A DNA stretch of 39,159 nucleotides from CAZIQY01 sp964541605 (GCA_964541605.1 CAZIQY010000023.1:1-39159); one strand, 5' to 3'. Shown: positions 1 to 8,319, numbered from the stretch's first letter. The notes: generated by a model not told the origin, from the letters alone. Numbers and translations are program-made.

Positions 1-281
1 TTGTCGTGAATCAAGATCATTTTACGTAACCGTATTTTTGAAATATGGTACTTAGCTTCAGAGCGCACAGAATTCAAACTATCAACGCTCACATTATCTA
101 TTACCTTAACTTTATCGCTGATATTTATCTTTTGTCTCCGACCCTCTTTCTTAAAAAATTTTGCTTCCCTAAAAACGGTTCTGGTGACATGCACGTCATA
201 CGTTTTTGCGATTTTTTCGAACAAGCCGAGCACATGAAGATCGATGATTACATCGGCGTCAAGCAGAAGCAATTTTTTCAT
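1..281 (-). CDS. PIN-like domain protein, partial (runs off left edge)
   Basis: Reading the minus strand from the ATG at 281-279 gives an uninterrupted frame to the window edge (93 complete codons, no stop), so the C-terminus is missing. The protein begins MKKLLLLDADVIIDLHVLGL, a hydrophobic strand ending in two aspartates, as at the start of PIN-fold nucleases; a conserved-looking acidic position follows in the segment TRTVFREAKFF. PIN domains are metal-dependent RNases, often the toxin of a toxin-antitoxin pair. The start lies 23 nt inside the 3' end of the XRE-ImmA gene, so the two are probably translationally coupled. The C-terminal catalytic acids are outside the window, so the family call is tentative. 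The plus-strand frame at 45-410 is its shadow. Confidence 0.55.
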   Translation of the reverse strand, partial: MKKLLLLDADVIIDLHVLGLFEKIAKTYDVHVTRTVFREAKFFKKEGRRQKINISDKVKVIDNVSVDSLNSVRSEAKYHISKIRLRKMILIHD

Positions 282-1407
282 AGTTTTCTTCAGCAAATCC
301 CATTTCAGCGAGATATTCATCTACATCTGCCCGATCTATTTCGAGATACTCAGCAAAAATACCCCTTGAGATTTTACCATCCATCAGGCATCTGCATGCG
401 AGAGATATAAAACGAGCGGGAAATTTTGATGGTTTATATTGTTCATGGAGGCCACGCCTTAAAGTGCGGTCGAGATCGCGGAAATGGGGATCGGCAAGAA
501 TTTTTTGAACCAGTGTTCGCGAAAGCTTTTTGAGATTTACAAGCCTCCATAGAATTGCATCCGTAGACACACCGAAATCCTTGGCTAATTCGATAACGTC
601 CACTTTCTTGATTTCATTGTTGGTCGATATCTCTTTGAGTGCTTCTGTGAGATGCTCGGCAGGAAGGAGCAGGCTTGATGCGAAGGCGTCTGCATATTGT
701 TCAGGCTTTGTTTTCTTCGTACCATCCCCAATCTCTTGAGGAGAGAAAATATTCCATGTTATGATGTGGAACAATTCATGAGCCAAATCGTAATTTCTTC
801 TCCACGGGGCATCGGTAATGTTAATGAGGATGCCTACACCTAGAATGTCATCAATCACACTGGCTCCGGAGACACCTTCTTTCAGAGGCAAGTGAAGGAT
901 TTTAAAGCGGAGATTATTTTCCAGGACATTGAGTAAATTACATGCCGGCCGCGACCCCAGGTCAAGTTTCTTGTGAATATCAATCCCAAGTTTATCCGCC
1001 GCCTCAAATCCATCATTGTCAAAATCAGCACGGTCAAGAGATGAACGTATCTGAGTCCAGCGCCGCCTTAATCCCAAGAGATTTTCTAAATTGCTGTATC
1101 TTTCCAAGAATAAGAGGAATTGCCGTTGTTCCTTTTGAATATCGCTCTTCTCTATCTTTCTCCACAGGGGCGATGGTTCTCGTGAAACTTCCGGTGCAAG
1201 GAAATAATCCAGATTTCTGCCATATAAGCGCCCCATAGCAATCAGTTCACCGGCATTGATATTTCTTGCGCCCTTTTCAATCGCCGACAGAATCTGATAA
1301 TGCTTGAATCCCAATTTCTGAGCAGCCTCGGTGATGGATAAACCAGCGGATTCTCTTGCCGTAACGATTCTCTGATGCAAAGCTTCTACCATCTTTTTGG
1401 GTTTCAT
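259..1407 (-). CDS. XRE-family HTH / ImmA-IrrE metallopeptidase fusion regulator
   Basis: 382 aa. Residues ~10-60 form a Cro/C1-type helix-turn-helix (SITEAAQKLGF, HYQILSAIEKG). A zinc-peptidase domain follows with the HExxH motif HELFH at ~210-214 and a downstream acidic helix (EQYADAFASSLLLP) that would supply the third zinc ligand; this layout is typical of COG2856 ImmA/IrrE proteins. Family members are repressors or anti-repressor proteases in mobile elements and toxin-antitoxin-like pairs. The ATG at 1407 is preceded by an AT-rich region with two palindromes of the TAAGAT-N-ATCTTA type, consistent with autoregulation. The gene overlaps the PIN-like ORF downstream, so the two look like a regulator-effector pair. 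Which promoter it controls is inferred. Confidence 0.85.
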   Translation of the reverse strand: MKPKKMVEALHQRIVTARESAGLSITEAAQKLGFKHYQILSAIEKGARNINAGELIAMGRLYGRNLDYFLAPEVSREPSPLWRKIEKSDIQKEQRQFLLFLERYSNLENLLGLRRRWTQIRSSLDRADFDNDGFEAADKLGIDIHKKLDLGSRPACNLLNVLENNLRFKILHLPLKEGVSGASVIDDILGVGILINITDAPWRRNYDLAHELFHIITWNIFSPQEIGDGTKKTKPEQYADAFASSLLLPAEHLTEALKEISTNNEIKKVDVIELAKDFGVSTDAILWRLVNLKKLSRTLVQKILADPHFRDLDRTLRRGLHEQYKPSKFPARFISLACRCLMDGKISRGIFAEYLEIDRADVDEYLAEMGFAEENYEKIASA

Positions 1408-1421
1408 GAGCGCCCCCTAAG

Positions 1422-1477
1422 TAAGATTATCTTATATATGATGTTGTTATTTTCTTTCAATATAAGATATTCTTATA
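1422..1477. promoter_or_regulatory. Two candidate operators upstream of the XRE-ImmA gene
   Basis: TAAGATTATCTTA at 1422-1434 is a perfect palindrome around a central T. TATAAGATATTCTTATA at 1461-1477 is a second inverted repeat with the same AAGA/TCTT core. They lie 15 and 54 bp upstream of the start codon, where a repressor would block transcription. The first site recurs, extended to 19 bp, at 2980-2998. Binding by the XRE protein is an inference. Confidence 0.6.
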
Positions 1478-1569
1478 TTCAAGTCAATAGCCAATAGCGA
1501 CTCCCTAGAGGATGTCATCCTGAGCCTCTCGAAGGATCTATTGCTGCCGTTATTCCCGTCCCCAATGTC

Positions 1570-1590
1570 ATTCCCGACCTGATCGGGAAT
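1570..1590. repeat. Dispersed palindromic repeat (ATTCCCGA...TCGGGAAT)
   Basis: An 8-bp inverted repeat with a short loop lies in the gap between the XRE-ImmA gene and the RNase H-like gene. The motif upstream at ~1515-1540 (cctgagcctctcgaaggatc) is another frequently dispersed sequence. Related copies occur in this window at 7690, 14142, 14225, 22254 and 22321. The rest of 1478-1615 shows no gene. Confidence 0.6.
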
Positions 1591-1615
1591 CCAGTAAATT
1601 CAGGCTGTTATATAC

Positions 1616-2398
1616 TCATAAGACCCCAAGAATCCATCCTTCGATATTCGCAATGAGCCGCTCTCCGGGAGTAAGCCGCGGATCGAAGAACCGGTTAAGG
1701 TCATTGGTAATGTCTGTCTCTTGAAGCCAGCGACATGCAGCAAAGGCATCCTGTTGATCCTTGGTTCTGGCTTCTATGGGATAGAGGTGACGCCATAGGG
1801 AGGGATAGACCTCTGCCACAACGTGGCTTCCTTTTCGGGGCGTCCAGCCGTCGAATGGCCAGAAATGTGAGGATGAACCGAGCGATCCTCTCAGGTAGCG
1901 GAGCCATGGAATCCCCGCGTGAGTTGACTTGGCTACGGAACCTTGCACGTCGAAATGAAAAACGGAGCGGGCGTGAGGTGCGCGCGTCTCCGTGATGCGG
2001 CGCCATCTTCGGTTACCTGTCCGTTCCATACCTTTTCCGATTTTTCCATCACGAATGAAGTCCACATACATATGCGGCGAGTCCGTCGGCCAGTGGGTAC
2101 AGAAATCGTCGAGGAAAATATCCCAGTTCTGCAGGATTCTGTATTTCTCGAAGTAGGGAATTGGGAATGAAAAGCCGTGATCGATGCCAACGACGGTTCG
2201 AGGAGTTTCACGAAGTATCGCCATCAGCCACTCGGCCAGTCCGCGGCGCGTCCAATATTTACGGGGACTCGGCGGCGGGTTGACTTCGTGCGGTGCGCCA
2301 CTTCCATCAGCGATAAAAGCACGGAGACCCGGGAGACTATTTTCAGGGGTTTGCGCGCCTGAATAGTCTATGCCGATATAGCGGTCGAAAAGGCTCAT
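1616..2398 (-). CDS. RNase H-fold hypothetical protein (DUF429-like)
   Basis: 260 aa. The N-terminus has DRYIGIDYSGAQTPE, a first beta strand with an acidic residue followed by SG, as in RNase H-like/actin-like folds. A second acidic strand (TVVGIDHGFSFP, ~69-80), a third (VVAEVYPSLW, ~195) and a final DQQDAFAACRWL helix match the D/E...E...DxxDA pattern of DUF429-type predicted nucleases. No function is established for this family, and I claim no catalytic activity. The gene stands alone between repeat-containing DNA upstream of the XRE-ImmA gene and a gene-poor stretch. It is on the same strand as the defence-like genes around it. Confidence 0.6.
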   Translation of the reverse strand: MSLFDRYIGIDYSGAQTPENSLPGLRAFIADGSGAPHEVNPPPSPRKYWTRRGLAEWLMAILRETPRTVVGIDHGFSFPIPYFEKYRILQNWDIFLDDFCTHWPTDSPHMYVDFIRDGKIGKGMERTGNRRWRRITETRAPHARSVFHFDVQGSVAKSTHAGIPWLRYLRGSLGSSSHFWPFDGWTPRKGSHVVAEVYPSLWRHLYPIEARTKDQQDAFAACRWLQETDITNDLNRFFDPRLTPGERLIANIEGWILGVL

Positions 2399-2649
2399 AC
2401 TGCCCTCAGCCTGAAATGATCATGGGAACACTCTATACGAAATAATTCTCTTTTGCTGTGAATTAATAGTACATGCAATGTACTTTTTGTAAAGATTTTA
2501 CTGGTAATGTTCTGAATCGGGAAAACCACAATCAACGTGTATAACTCCGGTCTGAAAATAGCCTGAAGAATGGTCCAACCTCGAATAGTAATTTTTAAAA
2601 ATATTTGCAATTGCTGGAGGAAATGAAAACAGGTATCATAGAATGACTT
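2399..2649. other. Gene-poor AT-rich stretch
   Basis: Only short frames without recognisable motifs are present. The composition is more AT-rich than the flanking genes. I see no RNA gene or repeat here. It may hold the promoter of the RNase H-like gene and decayed sequence from the small ORF beside it. Confidence 0.4.
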
Positions 2650-2865
2650 TTAAAGATGATCAAAAAAAGTAAGTCCGAAAAATAAAACGGAAGCAGGCAT
2701 GTATCTTTCGATGCGCCTTGAATCACGGCTTTGCGACTTCAGAATAACGGCAACTTCAGCCGTATATAGCTGCACAGCCTCACGAGCAAGCTTTTGTGCG
2801 CCTTTGGCCAGTTCGCCTAAGCTCTGAACGAGATTATCCATTTCTAATTCTGTTTCACTCTTCAT
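2650..2865 (-). pseudogene. Small helical ORF, possible truncated remnant
   Basis: Starting at the ATG at 2865 (preceded by GAGAGAAG), the frame gives 71 aa. The segment NLVQSLGELAKGAQKLAREA followed by VQLYTAEVAVILKSQSRDSR resembles a family of short hypothetical proteins (about 100 aa) common in accessory DNA. From memory, those continue with a conserved acidic, aromatic C-terminal half after the RDxxRIE motif. Here the frame runs instead into IERYMPASVLFFGLTFF and stops, so the C-terminal half appears lost. It lies directly behind the 2980-2998 palindrome and has a TTGACA box at ~2910-2915. The family identity is not certain. Confidence 0.35.
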
Positions 2866-2956
2866 CTTCTCTCGCTTCTTTCGCCGGCTTTGTAATGAGC
2901 CCATGTCCTTTATGTGTCAACAGGTATCTCTACAGATGCTACCAAAACAGCCGTAT

Positions 2957-2998
2957 AATCTTATCACGTCTCCGTTTGTTGATAAGATTATCTTATCA
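2957..2998. promoter_or_regulatory. 19-bp perfect palindrome plus half site (candidate XRE operator)
   Basis: TGATAAGATTATCTTATCA at 2980-2998 is a perfect palindrome around position 2989. A further half site (AATCTTATCA) lies at ~2957-2966, in inverted orientation to the first arm. The palindrome overlaps the stop codon of Fic A and precedes the small ORF at 2650-2865. Its core is identical to the site at 1422-1434 in front of the XRE-ImmA gene. Confidence 0.6.
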
Positions 2999-4045
2999 GC
3001 TTTCAATACGCTCCCATTCGGCATCCGGCCCCCTGCAGAGGCATCTCACCTTATTATCCTTTCTAAGATCAGCGAGAGCACGCTGAAGTGTCGGATAGCT
3101 CACACCGGGACAAACCCGTTTGAGGTCCCCGATCGTAAACCTCTCCGGCAAACGCTCGATAGCATTTCGGACCATTTCACGCTTTGCCCCGCGAGCAGAG
3201 GTTATCGTTCCTACACGGTCTTCAAATTCCTTATAGGCAGCTGTCAGCATGCCGAGAAAGTAATTCCACCACGGACGAAGATCATGTTTGCCTTCGTGCC
3301 AACCCTGCGAGCTTTTGTATAAGGCATCGTAGTATGTTTCTTTACTCTCCTCAACGATCCTTTCAAGGCTTATGTACCTCCCTACTTCGTACCCCGCTTG
3401 ATAGAGCAGCAGCATGGTAAGAAGTCGTCCTATGCGGCCATTGCCGTCTTTGAAAGGGTGAATGCACTCGAAATCGAGTATGAATGTGGCGATCAGTAGC
3501 AGAGGATCTGTCTCCTTCTTATCCAGTGCTTCTCTGAATAGCGTCAGCAGGCGATTCATGAATTCAGCCGTTGCCAAAGAAGAGACAGGCTGGAAACGTA
3601 CAACTTGATGCCCATCCGCTCTGACCTCAAGAATCGCATTGTCCTTCTCTTTCCACTTTCCGCCCTTTTCGCCGGTGAAGCGATAAAGCATGCGGTGCCA
3701 ATCCAGGATGAGCCTGTTCGACAGTTGAAAGTTGGTATGATTGGCATGGATAGATGCAAGAACATCCCGGTACCCCGCAACTTCCTGTTCAGAGCGGTCA
3801 CGCGGTTTGGCTTTCTTCGAAACAAGGGCTTCGACTCTACCCGGAGCGACTGTTATTCCCTCGATTCTGTTTGATGATTCGGTACTTTGCACAATGGCGA
3901 CTCGCCGTAACGTGTCAAGGACTTCGGGGAACTGGTCAGTATAAAGCAGTTGGCGGCCCCTGAACTCACCCATCGATCGCATAGCCATCAGAAGCGCGTG
4001 TGAGAGGGACGTTTCAAGATAATATCCATATTCAAAGGATCTCAT
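2996..4045 (-). CDS. Fic family protein A (AMPylase-type) with C-terminal winged helix
   Basis: 349 aa. The Fic core motif HPFKDGNGRIGR is complete at ~196-207: catalytic His, acidic residue, GNG loop and Arg. Fic enzymes transfer AMP or other nucleotide parts to proteins. An inhibitory-helix motif [S/T]xxxE[G/N] is visible as SNRIEG at 58-63, in the N-terminal position typical of class II, self-inhibited Fic proteins. The C-terminus (~285-345, RFTIGDLKRVCPGVSYPTLQ) looks like a winged helix. It starts 2 nt after the stop of helicase A, and the GGGGAG ribosome site lies inside the helicase end, so the two are translated as a pair. The target is unknown. Confidence 0.9.
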   Translation of the reverse strand: MRSFEYGYYLETSLSHALLMAMRSMGEFRGRQLLYTDQFPEVLDTLRRVAIVQSTESSNRIEGITVAPGRVEALVSKKAKPRDRSEQEVAGYRDVLASIHANHTNFQLSNRLILDWHRMLYRFTGEKGGKWKEKDNAILEVRADGHQVVRFQPVSSLATAEFMNRLLTLFREALDKKETDPLLLIATFILDFECIHPFKDGNGRIGRLLTMLLLYQAGYEVGRYISLERIVEESKETYYDALYKSSQGWHEGKHDLRPWWNYFLGMLTAAYKEFEDRVGTITSARGAKREMVRNAIERLPERFTIGDLKRVCPGVSYPTLQRALADLRKDNKVRCLCRGPDAEWERIES

Positions 4046-4047
4046 GA

Positions 4048-7000
4048 TTATTGCTCCCCATAAGGTGGTTGATCCTCGCGGACTTTCATCGGCTGAGAAA
4101 TGCTGTCCACCGATAGATAGTAGTGGGAAATCTTTTTTACCTCATGCCACTCAAACTTTGCCGGATCGCGGACCGGTTCCTGAAGTGTCGGTGCGGTGTT
4201 GCAGTCTGTGACGATGTAGAGCCAGTAGCAGTCACGGCGGTCTTCGGCGACGCGCCTCTCGTTAGGTGTGAGGAGGATCGTACCCGTGGCTGCGCCGATG
4301 CCCTTGACTTCGATTAGGCGGAGTTCCCCGGAAGAAATATCAAGGCTTGTGATGTCGTAGCCCAGGTTCTTTTCATGGACGTCGAAAACCTGGCGGCCCT
4401 TTGATTTTTCATATTCAAGAACGACCTTCATGGCGGCGATTTCCGTCTCGATGTTTGGTTGCATGCGGCGGATTTCGGGGGCTTCACGTTCCGGATGTGG
4501 CAGCACAAGCACGCTCGCTATTCGCTCTATGGTCTGCAGAGTCAGGGACCGCTGCCGTTCCAGTTCCTTCCGGCGTCGCTCGCGACGGGTCATTAGATCT
4601 GCATGGCGGTTCTCCGCCTGGGCTAGGCGGCCCTCGGCTCCGGGAACTCCTTTTAGGATTTCTTCGCTTGCCCTGCCGATTTCATCATCCGCCCGCTGGA
4701 CAAGTTCCGTAAGCGACAGCTCCACATGTTCCGCTATCCGGTCCACTTCGCCAACGCGTTCATTACGAACTTCTTCGAGAAACGGCAGGAAGGCGTTTTC
4801 ATGGAGCCATGATAACGGTTCCGGTGCAAAGACGACAGGCGGAAGCGTCTCCGGTGGCTGAGTAGGCGTGAAATTTCCAAGCATCCCCGGCTCTCGAAGG
4901 AAGGGCTCTCCGTTTTCCGTAATTTCAACGGCGAAAAGCCTTTCATGGATGACGTGACCAAGCCCGTCCACGACACGAGCCCGGAAAAAGTCCATTCGCG
5001 CGGACGTCTCGTGCTGAAGGGAATAGAAAGAGGCTCCCTTTGTAAACAATTCAACCGCCTTTTCATGAGTATGACGGCGGATGGCTTCAAAGAGAGGATG
5101 GCCGGGTGTCACCCACTCCAAATGGTTCTTCTCCGCCGTGTCTCGATCTGTCGAGCATCGTGGATACCTTGAAGCAAGGGCAGAAAGCCGCCAGTCCGGC
5201 TGCTGTTCGAAATGGCGGAGCAACGCCGGCGTGCGCCCCGGTTCGAAGGTATGTAAGATATTTTCAATGGGTTTAATTTTCCATGGAACGTACTCGGATG
5301 CCTGTAAGATAAACCGGGCAATGGTCTCGGGCACGACGCGACGCTCCTGCGCTTGCGCACGCCTTTCGACGAGCATCTCCAGATTGAGCTTCTTTGTGGC
5401 AAGCCCTTCCAATGCGTTCTGACAGATAGCCCTAAATCGTCGCTCGTCAACATTCTCCAGGAGGCGGTCTTCAAGATCGGCATCCCCAAGCTTTCCGGCG
5501 TAATAATCCCTGAGTATTCTCTCGACATGTGCCGAGGGAAGTATCTCGCCCACGACGTTGAAAACCGCATCATCGTCGAGGGCATCCCGGATCTCCTGAA
5601 GCTTTTCCTGGAGGCGTTGAAGCACCCGGCCCTCGATGGTGTTTGTCGCAACAAAGTTGAAGATCAGACAATCCTTGCGCTGGCCGTAGCGGTGGATGCG
5701 GCCCATGCGCTGTTCGAGGCGATTGGGATTCCAGGGGATATCATAGTTGAAGAGGACGTTACACACCTGGAGGTTGATTCCCTCGCCTGCCGCTTCAGTC
5801 GCGACAAGAATCTGAATATCGCCTTCCCAGAATTGCTGCTCTGTGTAGAGCCGTGTTCCGGGATCATCCCTTGAGCCGGGTTTCATGCTCCCGTGAATGT
5901 AGCCGACCTTGAAGCCCCAGGCCTTGAATTTCTCGACGAGGTAATTGAGCGTATCTTTGAACTCCGTGAAGATCAGGAGCCGCTTGTCAGGCTGATCGAA
6001 AAAGCCCTCCTGATGCAACAGCTCCTGCAGCTTTGCCAGCTTCTCCTCGGCGACTGACTCCTCGACTTCCTGTGCCTGCTTCGTTAATTGTCGCAGTTCT
6101 TCGATTTCTTCCCTGACCTGTGTGGCGTTGCTCGCGAGGGTGATAGCCTCCAGCATTTCTTCGAGGCGTTCCCGTTCAACATCTTCCATTTCTTCCAGTT
6201 CATCGAGGTCGGGAAGGTCAGGGGGCGCAATTCTGGATAACTCCTGGGCTCTCTTAAGTCCTTCCTCCAATCGCCGGGCGCGGTTCTCCAGGCTGCGTCG
6301 CATGGCATAAGTACTGGAGGCCAGCCTGCGCTGGTAGAGAGCCATGAGGAAGCCGATGGCTCTTGCCCTGGGATCATCGCCCTGGGCGGCTGCTTTGGCG
6401 CTTTGGCGTTTCACGAAGTTTGTGATTTCCCTGTAAAGGTCGAACTCCGGTCCATCCATCTGGAAGTCCACGGAGTGAGTAATGCGCTTGGTAAAGATCT
6501 TGTGTGCAGCCCATGTCCCATCCTGCATACGTTCCGGGAAATACACCATGGCCTCTTTTGTGCGCCGCAGATAAAAAGGGGCACGTCGGCGCTCCATGGC
6601 CTGGCTGATGGATTGCACGTCAGCGTAAGCGTCGGCATCGAGAAGCTGAAGAAAGAGACTGAAATTTTCCGGGTCGCCTTTGTGCGGCGTCGCCGTCAGG
6701 AGGAGGATATGATCGGAGGCATCCCGCAATAGTTCGCCGAGGGCGTAGCGGGCCGTTTTCCGGGAGGGTGGTGTCCAGGACATCCGGTGGGCTTCGTCCA
6801 CGATGACCAGGTCCCACTGAACCTGCCGAAGGCCGGCAAGGATTTCGTCCCGCTTGGCCAGATCGAGCGACGTGATAATTTTTTTGTGCTCAAGCCACTG
6901 ATTGACGCCGAACTGATCACGAATGTCGCCACCCTTGAGGACAATGAACTTTTCATCGAATTTTTCTTTTAGTTCCCGCTGCCACTGAAAAGAAAGATTT

Positions 7001-7479
7001 GCTGGACAGACAATAAGAATTCTTTCGACGAGACCCCGGAGCTGAAGCTCCCGGATGAGAAGACCGGCCATGATTGTCTTACCCGCTCCCGCATCGTCAG
7101 CCAAAAGAAACCGAACGCGGGCAACCTTCAGGAGATAATCATAAACGGCTTCAAGCTGGTGCGGCAAAGGATCGACGCGGGATATGGAGAGGCCGAAGTA
7201 TGGATCGAATTCGTAGGCGATACCGAGAGCGTAAGCCTGAAGGCCAAGACGGTGAAGACGGCTGTCGCTATCATAAGTATATCCCGTATCAAGGATGCTG
7301 ACCAGCTCAAGGTCTTGTGCTGTAAGACTGACCTTGCGGAACTTTTCCGATTTGATCCCCACGAGTCCAACTGTCCATATGCCGTCGCCGCCCTCTCGCA
7401 CATTTTCCACGCGCATAGGTTCATTGAACAGCGGACCAATCAGTATTTGACCTTCTTCGATGGATCGCTTATCAGCCAT
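4048..7479 (-). CDS. SNF2-type helicase A with C-terminal DUF3883-like domain
   Basis: 1143 aa. Motif I ADDAGAGKT is at ~127-135, DEAH box VIVDEAH at ~225, motif III LLLTATPHKGD, and motifs V-VI ATEAAGEGINL and NRLEQRMGRIHRYGQ in the second RecA-like domain. These mark an SNF2/RapA-like double-stranded DNA translocase. Long charged coiled-coil stretches lie at ~430-500 and ~940-1000. Near the C-terminus GYDITSLDIS...LRLIEVKG matches the DUF3883 pattern, whose D...ExK arrangement recalls restriction-type nucleases. Such helicases occur in DISARM-like and other defence islands, but no methyltransferase or DrmA/DrmB partner is seen here. Its only close partner is the Fic gene 2 nt downstream. 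A promoter and a hairpin leader lie upstream. Confidence 0.9.
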   Translation of the reverse strand: MADKRSIEEGQILIGPLFNEPMRVENVREGGDGIWTVGLVGIKSEKFRKVSLTAQDLELVSILDTGYTYDSDSRLHRLGLQAYALGIAYEFDPYFGLSISRVDPLPHQLEAVYDYLLKVARVRFLLADDAGAGKTIMAGLLIRELQLRGLVERILIVCPANLSFQWQRELKEKFDEKFIVLKGGDIRDQFGVNQWLEHKKIITSLDLAKRDEILAGLRQVQWDLVIVDEAHRMSWTPPSRKTARYALGELLRDASDHILLLTATPHKGDPENFSLFLQLLDADAYADVQSISQAMERRRAPFYLRRTKEAMVYFPERMQDGTWAAHKIFTKRITHSVDFQMDGPEFDLYREITNFVKRQSAKAAAQGDDPRARAIGFLMALYQRRLASSTYAMRRSLENRARRLEEGLKRAQELSRIAPPDLPDLDELEEMEDVERERLEEMLEAITLASNATQVREEIEELRQLTKQAQEVEESVAEEKLAKLQELLHQEGFFDQPDKRLLIFTEFKDTLNYLVEKFKAWGFKVGYIHGSMKPGSRDDPGTRLYTEQQFWEGDIQILVATEAAGEGINLQVCNVLFNYDIPWNPNRLEQRMGRIHRYGQRKDCLIFNFVATNTIEGRVLQRLQEKLQEIRDALDDDAVFNVVGEILPSAHVERILRDYYAGKLGDADLEDRLLENVDERRFRAICQNALEGLATKKLNLEMLVERRAQAQERRVVPETIARFILQASEYVPWKIKPIENILHTFEPGRTPALLRHFEQQPDWRLSALASRYPRCSTDRDTAEKNHLEWVTPGHPLFEAIRRHTHEKAVELFTKGASFYSLQHETSARMDFFRARVVDGLGHVIHERLFAVEITENGEPFLREPGMLGNFTPTQPPETLPPVVFAPEPLSWLHENAFLPFLEEVRNERVGEVDRIAEHVELSLTELVQRADDEIGRASEEILKGVPGAEGRLAQAENRHADLMTRRERRRKELERQRSLTLQTIERIASVLVLPHPEREAPEIRRMQPNIETEIAAMKVVLEYEKSKGRQVFDVHEKNLGYDITSLDISSGELRLIEVKGIGAATGTILLTPNERRVAEDRRDCYWLYIVTDCNTAPTLQEPVRDPAKFEWHEVKKISHYYLSVDSISQPMKVREDQPPYGEQ

Positions 7480-7509
7480 GAATCATTCTTTCTATGCTAT
7501 TCAAATGCA

Positions 7510-7545
7510 AACCCCGTTCTCTGTTGTGAAATGAGTAACGGGGTT
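7510..7545 (-). promoter_or_regulatory. Leader hairpin A in front of helicase A
   Basis: On the minus strand a 9-bp stem AACCCCGTT/AACGGGGTT closes an 18-nt loop, 31 nt before the helicase A start codon. The same stem and position occur in front of helicase B (13969-13997). In copy A the hairpin is followed by TTTGCATTT, a poor terminator tail, so it may act as an attenuator or protein-binding leader. Confidence 0.6.
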
Positions 7546-7633
7546 GCGAGAAATCAGTCCATGTGGCTCTCTTAAAAGACGATACAAAAAGGGTTAGAAA
7601 TATTTGCCTCAATATCCTCTTGAAATTTAAGAG

Positions 7634-7662
7634 AAAATATATCTAAAGATAAAATCCGTCAA
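7634..7662 (-). promoter_or_regulatory. Promoter of helicase A: TTGACG-17-TATTTT
   Basis: The minus strand has TTGACG (7662-7657), a 17-nt spacer and TATTTT (7639-7634). The homologous block before helicase B has TTGACT-17-TATTTT in the same place. Conservation of both boxes and the exact spacing is the main support. It predicts a leader of about 150 nt. Confidence 0.65.
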
Positions 7663-7892
7663 GTTATTTTTCGTGATTCTAAGGAATAGATCCCGGATCA
7701 AGTCCGGGATGACAGAGAGGGGGAATAAGATTTCTCTCTACAGTCGAAATGACAGGTATGCCCGACATGACAGAGCGGTAGTGGCTCCGATGTTTTCAGA
7801 ATGGGGCGGATGATTTAAGATGGTTCAATTTAGGGGTGGAGAAAAATACTTTAAGCTTCTTTATGTCCCAAACGTCCCAAGGTGGTCTCATT

Positions 7893-8093
7893 TCAATGAA
7901 TTACCTCCCAGTGGCCGCCCCTGTCCGGACCGATGCGACGGATCAGGCTTTGCTTACGCATTTTATCAAGATGATATTTAGCTATATCCGTGCCCATTCC
8001 AGTTTGGTCAGCAAGTTCTTTTCTATTAATGCCGGAATTCTCAGCAATCAATCTCATGATCTTCTGGGTAGTTTTCTTGGCAATACTACCCAC
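7893..8093 (-). pseudogene. Stand-alone winged-helix fragment of an AlbA_2 protein
   Basis: 66 aa from a GTG at 8093. By hand alignment about 36 of 61 residues match the C-terminus of the AlbA_2 protein at 8320-9648, including KTTQKI, RKELA, KYHL and the final IGPD-GGHWEV. The domain is a MarR/ArsR-like winged helix. No N-terminal AlbA_2 domain lies upstream, and the ribosome site is poor, so it is more likely the tail of a lost paralogue than a working gene. It could still make a small DNA-binding protein. Confidence 0.5.
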
Positions 8094-8319
8094 ATCTTAA
8101 GTTTGCCAGATTCGTGTCTATCAAGAAAGTAGAGAGTGACTCATATGCAATGATGCTTTTCTCCGAATTTATCTCCGAACTTTTTTCCGAACTCTCCTCT
8201 ACAAGCAACTGTTATTGAACATAAAAAATGCTTGACATCTTCAAGTCGCTTCATCGGAATACAACGAATCCGGTTATCCGGAAGTGAATGGCGAAGCCAT
8301 CGGGTCAGTGAGGGCCTTT
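8094..8319. other. Gap between winged-helix fragment and AlbA_2 gene
   Basis: No gene is seen. It contains a short tandem run of a tctccgaa-like unit at ~8160-8200 and a small stem (atggc-ttc-gccat, ~8290) just beyond the end of the AlbA_2 gene, without a clear T-run. Confidence 0.35.

Larger units (their letters stand above)
7505..7755. repeat. Duplicated upstream block, copy A
   Basis: The leader hairpin, promoter and adjoining palindrome (7690-7710) line up by eye with 13965-14211. Shared landmarks in order are gagtaacggggtt, gaaatcag, cctcaatatcc, cttgaaatt, tttttcgtgattctaagga, ggatcaagtccgggatgaca and tcgaaatgaca. The remaining part to 7892 shows no gene. Confidence 0.7.

Noticed and set aside
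4048..7479. Complete DISARM system around helicase A
   Set aside because: No methyltransferase, DrmA, DrmB or PLD-type DrmC gene is present in the window; only the helicase type is compatible.
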